From: Neostapfia colusana | Lineage: Eukaryota; Streptophyta; Magnoliopsida; Poales; Poaceae | Direction of reading: 5' to 3' | Length of the DNA: 64,000 nt | Assembly (NCBI GenBank): GCA_030760725.1 | Contig: JASWHV010000009.1 | Location: 111,487,854-111,551,853 of the forward strand | In this document: one piece after another, positions 1-10,780 of the stretch | Position numbering within the stretch: the first letter of the stretch is position 1 | How the letters are laid out: every line of letters begins with the position of its first letter | Made by a program: the position numbers and the translations under genes | The notes under the pieces: model-generated | The model's database searches: none | The model's input: the letters and a program-made list of their open reading frames with translations, nothing else | Told to the model about the DNA's origin: nothing

Positions 1-327
1 GATGACTTTTAGCATCATTTTTAATTGTAAGTTTTATTTAAAATATTTGATAAAATATGAAAGTTTATAAATCATGCTTCAAATACCTTTAGCGATAAAA
101 ACAAACATAACACAATATATTATATTTATTAGATTTTTAAATGAGATAAATGGTCAAACGTAACTTAAAAAATTAATCGCGCCATAAAAGAGAACAAAGC
201 CGTTTGATGACACGAGAAATATGATAACTCTACTTCAATCTAAATAAACGGTATTTAAAAGTTATTAACATAATTTATTTTTTATGTGACTTGTAGTTCA
301 GTCCACCCTACATTTTTAGTCAGGATG
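1..327. mobile_element. hAT element remnant (right part, terminal repeat lost)
   Basis: This matches the right third of the hAT element at 46004-46942. In that copy the element ends CCGCCACTG followed by an 8-bp target duplication. Here the equivalent point near 326 lacks about 14 bp that include the terminal repeat and part of the duplication, so this copy cannot move. It contains no coding sequence. Confidence 0.6.
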
Positions 328-837
328 TCGCACACCGGCCCGCGACCAGACGTGGTTCGGGATGCGAGGGATCGGGCACGCCATGTCCGGTAGAAACCGA
401 AGCCCTCGACCCATGGCGGACGACGGTGACTACAAACTTCGCGGAGTTTGTTCTTTGGTATTCTTTGAGCACCTCAACCTCGAACTCCATGCCCTGTGGG
501 AGAGTCGATGAAGTGCTTATCCGACGTACTCTCTCTATTCTAAAATAAATGATGTTTAGAATAAAAATCTAGTTTAGTTTAAACTAAATTAGTTGTTTTA
601 AATGTTATTTATTTTAGAACAGAGAAATCAATATTTTTATTTATTTTGTTTCTAATTATTTGACGTTGTTTAATTTAATTTTGGGCGCCAACCGTTGGTC
701 GTCTTTGGCGTGGTCGGCGATGTAGCACTGCATGTCGATGAGGACCATGCCACTGCATTCGGGAAGGGTGGGTGGGATCCAGGAGGCCGAGGGTGCGGCG
801 GCCATGGCCATGCGTGGAGGACAAGCGGGTGAAGATG

Positions 838-1240
838 AGCTGGCTACGGCTCGAGTAGTGTGGAACGATGCAAAGCTTTGCTGCTGTTTCTCAGTGTTGG
901 TGTTGCTGCGGCTGTGTGCTGTGAGGTTGAGAGAGTGTGGGCGTGCAGATTTATAGGTGGAGCTCATCATCATCAAGGCCTCGAGCAAGCTCATCTCGGC
1001 CGTAAGAGAGCAGCTGGTAGCCGCCGGGTCCACGGCGAGCTGGGTCGTGGCGCTAGCCGCCGTCGACGTGGGCGGCCAGGCCACCGTGAACGGAGGTGGA
1101 GGGAGCCGTGCCCAGGGCGTGGTCTCGTTGTTGCCATGCATCGGCGTGGGAGGCCAGGGTCAGGCCACCGTGCACAGCAGTGAAGCGGATTGGGCAGGCG
1201 AGCAGGCCGGCTCCTTGGCCGGAAGCGGATTAGCTCGATA
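838..1240 (-). pseudogene. ELIP copy 1 remnant: promoter and leader only, CDS deleted
   Basis: Against copy 3, the sequence from the 3' flank to just before the 5' leader is missing. The join is at AGC (838-840), a 3-bp sequence present at both ancestral breakpoints (47475-47477 and 48169-48171), so 694 bp including the whole ELIP CDS were removed. The minus-strand TATA box (TTTATAG on plus, 950-956) and the leader upstream of the old ATG are intact. Transcription from this promoter would run into the former 3' flank. The deletion is directly visible; microhomology-mediated repair is inferred. Confidence 0.8.
950..956 (-). promoter_or_regulatory. TATA box of deleted ELIP copy 1
   Basis: CTATAAA on the minus strand, in the same context as the TATA boxes of the two intact ELIP copies (22587-22593 and 48281-48287). 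It is an orphan promoter because the CDS is gone. Confidence 0.55.
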
Positions 1241-1788
1241 ATGTTTCATGATCTCTCTTTATTGCATGAACAGTTTGATTTATTTCAAAGTTTTGAAGTT
1301 TTTTTACAAAGTTTTGCACAACCTTACATTTTTCTGGAAACTGAAAAAGTATTGATCCAACAGTCGTATTTGGTGAGCTAACATGTCTGTTTGTTGGTCC
1401 AACATTTTCTTTTGTTGCTCCAATATTTTCCTTTTGTCGATACCGCATTTCCTTTAAATGATCCAACATTTTGCTTTGTTGAATAGATATGTGGAAAAAA
1501 TATTGATTCATTATTTTTATATTTTATAACACTTTCTCAAAATACAGATAAATGGATCTATTTTCAACAATTTCATCATAAGTAAGGGAACGGTGTGGTT
1601 AGTTTTAAATTTAAAATGCTCCGTTTAGAGCCAATGACTTTTTTCAGATTTTGAATGCTCCGTGTTTGTTTCAGAAGTCTGAATCCATGGTTTAACATCA
1701 CGGAGTAGTATAATAAGAGATGACCCGAAAATAACAATGGGGTAGTCTGAATCCTCATTTTAGGGTTTGATCGAGCTCTAAAGGAAAC

Positions 1789-4700
1789 TGTAACACCCGA
1801 ATGGTGCAAACACGTGACCCAAACCCTCACCCTCTCTTTTCTTCCCCGAGCAACCGCCTCCATTTCTCTCCCTCTCTCTCACCGACCTCATTATCACATG
1901 TGGGAGAAAAACGCTACAACCGGCCGTCCCTTCGCGCCTCTTCCCCAACCGGCGCCCTAGCAACCGCCGCCTACCTCCCTTCTATAAATACCACCCGACC
2001 CCGGCCGAAATTCCCCACTGAAACGACCCCAGTTCACCCGATCGGGAAAAACCGCCCCTAATTCGAATTCTCCAAATACATCACCGAATTCTTTGATCCA
2101 GTCCCCTCTACGTCGTCACAAGGCCTCAAGGACGAGTTCCCGACGAAAATCCTTGAAGGAAAACGCCTGGGAAGCGCTGACATCGAAGATCGCCGGAGAC
2201 CTCTTCGGTCGCCGTCGAGCACGCTTCTCCGGCCGTCTCTGGGTCCAAAAATCACCCTAGGTGAGTTCCCCACTCTCCCCTCTCTCTTCTGGTACGAGTA
2301 GATCGTGAAATAGTGGAGAAACGGCGAAAAAACAGAAACTCCGGCGAGGCCGCCGCCGCTCGCCGGCGCGCGCAGCCGCCGGCCGCGAGGGAGAAGGGGG
2401 GGGAGACGACGTGGCCGCCTCTGGACCCTCGGATGAGAAGTGGGCGGTTAGAAATAAAAGAACCGATACCGGTTCGGTTAATTAAATCTGGGCCGTTGAT
2501 CTCAGATCCAACGGCCCACATTCAAAACAATTATAAACGTTAGGAGATTCACAGAGAGGTCCCTGGAGATTTAAATAACTAGAAAACAGCCCCTAAAATT
2601 CACAGAACCGCCCCTAGGCTTATAGAAAATTTGAAATTCACTGTGAAATAGCTAATTAGCCCCTGAATATTTTGGAAATTGATAGAACAGTTTAGTAAAT
2701 TCAAATTGAACCCCAGAAAGTTTGAATCTATTACAAATTAGCCCAAATCAGTTTAAAAGTTTGTTTTTAATTCTGTAAATAATCAAATAAGGCTAAATGA
2801 ATTCTAGAAAATGGTAGAAATTTATTTTTAGCACTGATAAAACATTCTGAACAGGATAAAAATTCTGAATTTAAATATAACATTTTACAAATGCTGATAT
2901 TATTTATATAGTGACAACTAACTTGGAAAAATCAAAGTAAAAATTAAATATATTTCAGAAAATTTTGTAAATTTATTTCAAGGGTGTAAAATTATTCTGC
3001 TATCATCTTTTTGAACATATATAATTTCTGTGATCCAGAATAATTATTTAAATAACTGAAAATGTATTTTTAGTTATTAAATAAATACTGAAAAATAGAT
3101 AAAAATAATATATATTAAATAAAAATTTTGGAAACTGTTCTAAATGCTTAAATAAGTTCTGAAGTGCAGAAAATTAGGAATATGAGTTCTGAAAATTTTT
3201 ATAGTAATAATTTAAATGATTTCTAGGGTTTAATTAATTATAAGAAATTCACATATATATTAATAAATTCTAAAATTTAGTCAAACCATCCCACAAATTG
3301 AAAATGAGTGTTTGAATGTGTCAATACTAAAAACAAAGAATATAGGTAGTTCATTGAAACATATTTTCCTTTTAACTCACATAAAATGACAAGAAATCAA
3401 TAGTTGCATGTGTGTAACTAAACATAGGTGATTGAAATGACTTGGTATGATTCTTATGGCATGTTCATTACTGTTTTGTGGGTACAAATGTATGGATAGA
3501 ACCAACTCAAGAACTATTCCATAACCTTCAAGATCAAGAGTTTGAAGTAGATCCCACTTCACTCAAAGGCAAGTGTTTCTTGATCAATTTGTTCCTATTC
3601 TAGGATGAATAGTTAGATTATTTGCATGATGTCTTTAATATGAAACCCAGTGTAGGATGTTTCCATAGTTTCATTGCTTTATCTTTCCTTGCAAAACCAT
3701 GGAGGGAATTAGATAGGACTTGATGGTTATCATTTTATATGCTTAGCCATGCTTAGAACTTTAGAGATGAATGAAATGTAGTTGATACTAGTCTTATGGA
3801 TTATATGAAAGACACAAGTGTATGTGTCATGTGGTTATGAATCTAGACAGGCTGGTTGTTTGGTTGGTGCTTCGTGCACGAGACTCGGGAATGAGTTAGT
3901 GCCTGTCCTAGATTTTAAGGACCGGTTCATGGAACAGTTAACCCGGCTTTACAGTGCCACCACAAGACTGAGATGGGGCAGCTTGGCCAACTAATTAGGA
4001 GTTTGCCGGTATAGTATGAGTGTTTGGATGGTGCGGGGAATGGGAGTCCATTTTTGACTGCCCTGGGAACTGCAAGGCTCAAGAGGGGGCTTCTGTAGGG
4101 GAGGGTTACTCCCAGGAACTACAGCGGTGAAACCTCAGTGGGCTTGTACTTGCCGGTAGACCCTTTGTAAAGGCCATGTAGTGATCTCCTGATCGCACAC
4201 CAAAGGAAGTGTGTAATGTGGCTTGCAACCACGGATATCAGGGAGGTTTCTTAGTCCACCTGGCAACAGGGGATGAAATCACTACTTGTGGGTAAAGTGG
4301 TACAATCTCTGCAGAGAACCAAACTGTCATGACAACCGTGCTCACGGTCAAGAGCGGCTTGGACTTGTCCATGATTAGAGAAACATGAAAGTGAGTCAAA
4401 AGAGGTTGTTGGGAGGTGTAACCTAACATTAATGACGTAATTATGATGATGGTGGGATTAACACTTAGTAAGATAGGTTGCTAATCAAAACTAAGGCTTA
4501 GGATTAATGCATAGTGCTTAACCATGTTAGCCTTCCCTTGCTTTTGGCCTTCATAACATTCTTTCCTACACTTGCTGAGTACCTACGGTACTCAATCTTG
4601 CTTTTGTTGGATATCATATGTTGACTCAGGTGTAAATGAAGACGTAGACTTTGACGAGGAGTACTTCGACCCTGAGGAGTTGTTCTAGGTTGGCGTAACC

Positions 4701-4937
4701 CCCGGGCAACGCCTGTGGAACTGGAGCACCCCGCTAGAGTCTTCCGCTGTGATATTATTAGTGTGCTTGTACTCATAATTGATACTTTATGTCTTATGAT
4801 GTAATATTACGTTGTATGATACACTTGGCTTGTAATACAATAATATTTCACTCTTGTCGGCACATGTATGACTCAACTGATCCTGGCATACATGTGAGTA
4901 TACGCTCGGTGTTCCTTATGGAATATCGGGTGTGACA
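1789..4937 (+). repeat. 5' LTR of G1
   Basis: It begins TGTAACACCC and ends GGGTGTGACA, which are imperfect inverted termini with TG...CA ends. It is 3149 bp long and immediately precedes the PBS. It holds a pyrimidine-rich, GC-rich first part (to about 2450) with a TATA-like TATAAATA at about 1983, then an AT-rich body. The short ORFs in it recur in the 3' LTR and are not genes. Confidence 0.93.
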
Positions 4938-4940
4938 AAG

Positions 4941-4952
4941 TGGTATCAGAGC
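4941..4952 (+). other. Primer binding site of G1 (initiator tRNA-Met type)
   Basis: TGGTATCAGAGC lies 3 bp after the 5' LTR end. This is the standard complement of the 3' end of plant initiator tRNA-Met, used to prime minus-strand DNA synthesis. Confidence 0.9.
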
Positions 4953-5144
4953 CAAGTTGCCCGTAGGACGCAAACCTAGATAGAAATGGATGAGAAAGAC
5001 ATCACTATTTTATTAAAAACTATTTTACTAAATATTTTGTTAAAAGGAGGATTATTTAAATTATATATGTTGTCTAACCTCTTCTATACTCAAAATTATA
5101 TTATTATTTATTTCTAACACGATTTAAAATTTTCCTTGAAACAG

Positions 5145-5939
5145 ATGGCACGCACACGTCTCACGGCTCGTAAGTCCACCGGAGGACGTGTTCCTCGACA
5201 CCAGCTGGCAGAGCGCACTACTGAGGAGGTGGACAACCCCGCCACCTACCAGACCCATGGGGAGTCCACTAGAGGCATGGTGGATCGCCTTAGACACCTC
5301 CTTCGCTGTGCTGGTTATACCGGCAAGCTAGAGGTGCAGTACGACACCACTCGAGTCTCTCGTACAGAGCGAGACGAGTGGAAGTCGCAGGCGAGGATCT
5401 ACCATGAGAACAAGCTGCTCAAGATACACAACTCGCCAGCATGGAGGTCCACCATGGCAGAGGCTGAGAAGGACGCCACTTGGGAGGCAATCACTTGCCA
5501 GAGCTACACCAACCGTGGCCGCCTTGAGGGGACCCAATACATGTACATTCCCCGGCGACAAAGTGGAAGCGCGGCGTTCCACTATGAACCTCTCCAAGAA
5601 GGTTGTGATGTAGTGCAGATGGACATGAGTCTTCAGATAGGGGTGGACGTCAGTGTGAGGCTACAAAACTGCCAACAGGAACTCCAAGACGTCCGGGACC
5701 TTTTGAAGAAGTCAGAGGCCATCATGCGTGGACTGATGAGGATGAGGGATGGAGAGGTGAGTGATCTCTATGCTTCGTATGGAGACACTTGGACTCCGGA
5801 CTCTCCAGACCGTAGGGCAGCCAAACGCCCTCATGTTCCTCCAGCACCTGAGGCCTCCACAGCTGAGTCCGAGGCTAGCAACCCAGGTGGTGATGGCGGG
5901 AACCCACAGGAAGGTGCACAGAACCCAGGGAACAACTAG
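5145..5939 (+). CDS. Extra retrotransposon ORF with histone H3-tail-like N terminus
   Basis: An intact 264-aa ORF between the PBS and gag of G1. The ATG at 5145 is chosen because it directly precedes ARTRLTARKSTGG. After Met removal, residues line up with H3 positions 1-21: A1 R2 T3, T6 A7 R8 K9 S10 T11 G12 G13, P16 R17 and Q19 L20 A21 are identical, while K4, K14 and K18 are R, R and H. There is no histone fold after the tail. Residues about 40-155 form a domain I do not recognise. Residues about 160-204 look helical and coiled-coil-like. A basic RRAAKRP patch near 223 could be a nuclear localisation signal, followed by a Gly/Asn/Pro-rich disordered end. It is not gag: gag follows 343 bp later. 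The ORF is open although gag and pol in the same element are broken. Function is unknown; histone mimicry is inferred. Confidence 0.8.
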   Translation: MARTRLTARKSTGGRVPRHQLAERTTEEVDNPATYQTHGESTRGMVDRLRHLLRCAGYTGKLEVQYDTTRVSRTERDEWKSQARIYHENKLLKIHNSPAWRSTMAEAEKDATWEAITCQSYTNRGRLEGTQYMYIPRRQSGSAAFHYEPLQEGCDVVQMDMSLQIGVDVSVRLQNCQQELQDVRDLLKKSEAIMRGLMRMRDGEVSDLYASYGDTWTPDSPDRRAAKRPHVPPAPEASTAESEASNPGGDGGNPQEGAQNPGNN

Positions 5940-6282
5940 GATAGGTGTCCTTGTTCCTATAGTAACTCGTGTAGTACGTGTGTATGGTAATGTATTGACT
6001 AGTGTAATGTTTGATTAGTGAACTTGTTTAGAATGATGATGTAATGTATGTTAGTGGATGAACGTGAGTTGTGAAAGCCATAGGCTTATGTTCACAACCA
6101 CGTTAGTGTATGTAACTATCTATTAAGGAATATAAGTGCTTAGTTTGTTTCAATCACGACCATTTAATAAACGAAGTAGAAACTTTAGTAACTCTTGTAT
6201 AGAATGGATGAAGTAAGCATACAACCCAATACATCTAAGAGAACATCTATACCTTAATTTTAAACACAGTCTTTTACAATAG
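5940..6282 (+). other. Spacer between extra ORF and gag of G1
   Basis: 343 bp with no credible ORF. It holds the hairpin at 6061-6104 and ends in a splice-acceptor-like TTTTACAATAG directly before the gag ATG. Confidence 0.6.
6061..6104 (+). promoter_or_regulatory. Strong hairpin between extra ORF and gag
   Basis: AACGT and GTTGTGAA on the left pair with TTCACAAC and ACGTT on the right (6061-6075 against 6091-6104), giving a 13-bp stem with one small internal loop. The apex carries a further AGCC/GGCT pairing. In element RNA it lies about 180 nt before the gag ATG, so it could affect translation or packaging. No function is shown. Confidence 0.5.
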
Positions 6283-7400
6283 ATGGCAGGAAGAAGGAGA
6301 CGCAATGAAGAGAACAACAACAATGAGGCTGCAGAGTTTCCTTTGCCTGGATGGCAGCCACGAGTTGCACGTAGGGCAGATGGAGAAGTTATACAACAGA
6401 TGATGAACATGCAGAATCAACTCATTCAGAACCTGACACAAGTGGTGGCCAACATGCAACCACAAATTCAGAATGCACCACACCAACCAAAACTGAATGA
6501 GTTCCTAAGCACTCAACCACCAAAGTTTGATAACGCTATTGAGCCATTGGAAGCTGATGATTGGCTCAAAAACATTGAGAACAAGTTGCAGATTATACAA
6601 TGCCCAGGACGTGAGAGAGTGCTCTTTGCTTCTCACCAACTATATGGGTCTGCAGCTGACTGGTGGACTGCATACAAAGAAGCCCATGAGGATCCTGAGG
6701 GTATCACATGGAATGAGTTCAAAATTGCCTTCCGTAATCACTATGTTACAGCCGGAGAAATCAAGAACAAACGGAAGGAGTTCCTTAATCTGAAGCAAGG
6801 AAGCATGTCCGTGCGAGAGTACCTCACTAAGTTTACACAGTTATCTCGCTATGCTCCGGGAGACATAGATACTGATGAGAAGAAACAAGACTGTTTCATT
6901 GAAGGATTGAATTCAGAAATACAATATGCTATGTCTTCAAGTGACTATGAAAGTTTCCAAAAGCTCATCAACAAGGCTTTCATAGTGGAAAGGAAAAGAC
7001 AGAAGTTGGTCGAAGAATGAAAGAGGAAAATGAATTGGCAAGGACAGGCTTCTAGCAGCAACAGTCGGCCCCGTTTCTCATCACCGCCGACGGGAGCAAT
7101 GAATCGACCTATAGCTCCCAATCAGTTTCAGAGGAACTACAACCCTGCTGCTAGGAACCCAACTTTCCAACCACAACAGCAGAGACCACAAGTACAGCAA
7201 CAACGCCCTGCATTCCAACCTCGTCCTGCAGGGCCAAACCCTCCAAATGCACCAACAGGCAACAAGGCACCCATGAACAAGGTCACGGGGCAATGCTTCA
7301 ACTGCGGAGAAACGGGACATTATGCCAACCGGTGCCCCAACAAGAAGCCACCTCAGGCACAGAATCTTGTACGTGGCAAGGTGAATCATGTGACGATGGA
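6283..7400 (+). pseudogene. gag of G1, one in-frame stop
   Basis: Encodes the capsid/nucleocapsid protein that assembles the cytoplasmic virus-like particle. It starts MAGRRRRNEE and has the retrotransposon gag domain (about residues 75-230, with LEADDWL, DWWTAYKEA and LNLKQGSMSVREYLTKF). An in-frame TGA at 7018-7020 interrupts it; the reading frame continues unchanged into a Pro/Gln/Asn-rich linker and a CCHC zinc knuckle (CFNCGETGHYANRC, about 7293-7334). CGA to TGA by methyl-C deamination would explain the stop, which is an inference. The ATG is preceded by a splice-acceptor-like ACAATAG. Confidence 0.85.
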
Positions 7401-10400
7401 GGAAGCACAGGAGGCACCAGATGTGGTGATTGGTATGTTCTCCGCGAACACTCATCCTGCTACAATTCTATTTGACTCTGGTGCAACACACTCATTCATA
7501 GCCAAGGAATTCTTAACCAAGCACAAACTACCAATTACATCTATGAATCGAGTGTTATTAGTGAATTCTCCTGGAGGAGAAATAAAGACAAAAACAAATA
7601 TGTCCCAAGGTAAAGCTGGGAGTCAATGGAGTAGAATTCCTTGCAAACCTTATTGTGATAGAATCACAAGGAATAGATATTATCTTGGGGATGGACTGGT
7701 TGACCAAGTACAAAGGAGTTATACATTGCTCAACAAGGACAGTGGAACTAACTCATACGGATGGAACTAAGGTGGGGTTCACATCTGTTCAAGTTCCCTC
7801 TGGGAATGTTCAACTCAACAAAACTGAAGTAGTTATTGAGGACATAAAGGTGGTCAATGAATTCCAGGATGTGTTCCCCGAGGAGTTACCAGGTATGCCA
7901 CCGGACCGAGAAGTAGAGTTCATTATAGAACTAGTACCTGGTACTGCTCCTATATATAAAAGACCATATCGGATGGATACCCAACAACTAGCAGAACTCA
8001 AGGACCATATCCGAGAGTTATCGGAGAAAGGGTATATCCGTCCCAGTTCCTCACCATGGGGAGCTCCGGTCATATTTGTACCAAAGAAGGACGGAACCAA
8101 GAGGCTATGTGTAGATTACCGTGCCCTCAATGAAGTGACAATCAAAAACAAGTACCCTTTACCTCGTATTGAGGACTTGTTTGATCAATTAAGAGGTGCA
8201 TGTGTATTCTCCAAGATTGACCTCCGTTCCGGATATCATCAACTAAGGATAAGGGAATCAGATATTCCGAAGACGGCATTTGTTTCTAGGTATGGACTGT
8301 ATGAATATACAGTTATGCCTTTTGGACTAACAAATGCTCCGGCATATTTCATGTACCTTATGAATAAGGTGTTCATGAAATACTTGGACAAGTTTGTGGT
8401 AGTGTTCATTGATGATATCCTCATATACTCAAAGAATGAGAAAGAACATGAAGAGCACCTGAGAATAGTCTTACAAAAGCTAAGGGAAAACCAACTTTAT
8501 GCCAAATTCAGTAAATGTGAATTTTGGCTCAAGAAAGTTGCTTTTCTGGGACATATCATCTCTGAAGGAGGAATCGCAGTAGACCCAGAAAAGATATCTG
8601 GTGTGCAAAAGTGGAAGACACCAGAGAATGTTGGGGAGATCCGAAGCTTCTTGGGATTGGCAGGCTATTACAGAAGGTTTATTGAAGGGTTTTCAAAAAT
8701 AGCCAAGCCACTCACAAATATGTTAGAAAAAGGAGCTGCTTTCATATGGTCTCAAGAGTGTGAATCAAGCTTCCAAGAATTAAAGAAGAAGTTAACAACT
8801 GCCCCAGTCCTGGTTATGCCTGATATGGAGAAACCATTCTCTGTATACTGTGATGCATCAGGGCAAGGGTTAGGATGTGTGCTTATGCAAGAAGGACATG
8901 TTATTGCCTATGCTTCCCGACAACTTCGGAAGCATGAGAAGAACTATCCTACCCATGACCTAGAGTTGGCAGCAGTTGTGCATGCATTAAAGCTATGGAG
9001 GCATTACCTAATGGGTAAAAGGACAGAGATCTATACCGATCATAAGAGTTTGAAGTATATCTTCACTCAACCGGATCTAAACCTTCGGCAAAGGAGATGG
9101 TTGGAGTTCATTAACGATTTTGATGTGGGGATCAACTATCATCCTGGAAAAGCCAATGTGGTTGCAGATGCTTTGAGCAGGAAGACACATGTCAATATGT
9201 TGACCATAAGAGATCTACAACCCCAACTGTGTGAAGAGTTCGCAAAGCTCAACTTATGCTTGGTGAATCATACGGAAGCTATAGCAATGGAAGTTGATTC
9301 AACCTTGGAACAAGAGATACGGAGTGGTCAAAAGAACGATGAAAAGATCAAAGAGATCAAGCAGTTGATCAAAGAAAACAAGGCCCCGGGATTTAGAGAA
9401 GATGAGGATGGTATCGTATGGCATGGTAAAAGAATATGTGTACCAGACATCAAGGAAATAAAGAAGTTAATATTAAAAGAAGCTCATGATTCTGACTATT
9501 CTATCCACCCTGGAAGTACAAAGATGTATCATGATCTTAAGACAAGGTATTGGTGGTATGGAATGAAAAGAGATGTTGCAGAGCATGTGGCATTGTGCGA
9601 CACATGTCAACTAGTCAAAGCAGAACATCAAAGACCTGCAGGGCTATTACAACCACTCAAGATACCTGAAAGGAAGTGGGAAGAAATCGGGATGGACTTT
9701 ATAGTGGGTCTGCCCAGAACACAAACAGGATATGATTCTATATGGGTGATAGTGGATAGACTGACAAAAGTTGCTCACTTTATTCCAGTGAAAGAAAATT
9801 ATAATGGTTCCAAACTAGCGGAATTATATATGTCAAGAATAGTCTGCCTACATGGTGTACCCAAAAAGATAGTATCAGATAGAGGTACACAGTTCACTTC
9901 AAGGTTTTGGCAGAAATTACATGAGTCTATGGGGACTCGATTAAATTTCAGCTCTGCATATCATCCACAAACTGACGGGCAAACAGAAAGGACCAATCAA
10001 ATTCTTGAAGATATGCTCAGAGCTTGTGCTCTCAAAAATAGTAGGAGTTGGGATAAGAACTTATCATATGCAGAGTTCTCCTATAATAACAGTTACCAAG
10101 CCAGCATGAAGATGTCCCCATTTGAGGCCTTATATGGGAGAAGATGCAGAACACCACTATTTTGGGATCAAATAGGTGAAAATAAGGTGTTTGGGCCTGA
10201 AGTGTTAAAAGATGCAGAAAAGAAAGTAAGAGAAATTCGCAATAATCTGAAGATAGCTCAAACAAGACAAAAGAGCTATGCAGACACAAGGCGAAGAGAA
10301 CTAGTCTTCAAAGTGGGAGACTATGTGTATCTCAAAGTGTCACCTATGCGTGGACTAAGGAGATTTAAAGTAAGAGGGAAGTTAGCACCTCGGTATATCG

Positions 10401-10735
10401 GACCATTCAAGGTACTGGAACGAAAAGGAGAGGTAGCATATCAGTTAGAGTTACCCTCTCGATTGTCGGATGTACACGACGTGTTCCATGTATCACAACT
10501 CAAGAAGTGTTTGAGAACACCAGAAGAACATCTGCCAATGGATGAGTTGGACATACAAGAAGATCTTTCATATACCGAGTACCCCATCAAAATCCTTGAC
10601 ACAATGGAAAAAGTCACAAGAAACAAAAGAGTTCGCATGCATAAGGTCCAATGGAAACATCATTCCGAAACAGAAGCCACATGGGAAAGAGAAGATGAAC
10701 TCAAGTCACAATTTCCCAATCTATTTCCTTTATAA
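7401..10735 (+). pseudogene. pol of G1 (PR-RT-RH-IN-chromodomain), one frameshift
   Basis: The polyprotein segment follows gag in the same frame. Aspartic protease has FDSGATHS at about 7470-7490. Between about 7575 and 7605 a single-base indel shifts the frame; from 7605 the protein stays open to 10735 (more than 1000 aa). RT has FIDD at 8405-8416. RNase H carries YCDASGQGLG near 8845. Integrase has the HHCC zinc finger (HPGS...CDTC, about 9505-9610) and catalytic D, D, E in MDFIVGLP, VSDRGTQF and QTDGQTER. The C terminus (about 10575-10735) has KVQWKHH..TEATWE, a chromodomain-like module of chromovirus integrases that in this family directs insertion to chromatin. Apart from the protease frameshift it looks fully conserved. 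Confidence 0.9.
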
Positions 10736-10765
10736 TTACAAAATCTCGAGGACGAGATTTTTCTT

Positions 10766-10778
10766 AAGGGGGGTAGAG
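10766..10778 (+). other. Polypurine tract of G1
   Basis: AAGGGGGGTAGAG just upstream of the 3' LTR (10781); the plus-strand DNA primer in LTR retrotransposons. Confidence 0.85.
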
Positions 10779-10780
10779 TT

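Larger units (their letters stand above)
1..1788 (-). repeat. ELIP-containing segment, copy 1 (truncated by window edge)
   Basis: This stretch aligns by eye with 46609-48525 and, from about 780 onward, with 21744-23433. All three copies have the same orientation, so this is a segmental duplication. Copy 1 includes part of an hAT element (1 to about 327), the former ELIP 3' flank, the ELIP promoter and 5' leader, and about 550 bp beyond. The ELIP coding region is missing. On the right the segment is cut at 1788 by the G1 retrotransposon; copy 2 shows the uninterrupted sequence there (AAGGAAAC followed by ATGG). Confidence 0.85.

Noticed and set aside
656..1141. Minus-strand ORF MHGNNETTP..., also at 22428-22778 and 48182-48472
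   Set aside because: It overlaps the ELIP promoter, TATA box and leader in all copies and has low-complexity composition; no domain.
4941..4952. tRNA gene signals near TGGTATCAGAGC sites
   Set aside because: These are short primer binding sites complementary to tRNA 3' ends, not tRNA genes; no cloverleaf present.
5145..5220. A true histone H3 gene
   Set aside because: Only the first 21 or so residues resemble H3; the globular histone fold is absent and the ORF sits between PBS and gag of a retrotransposon.
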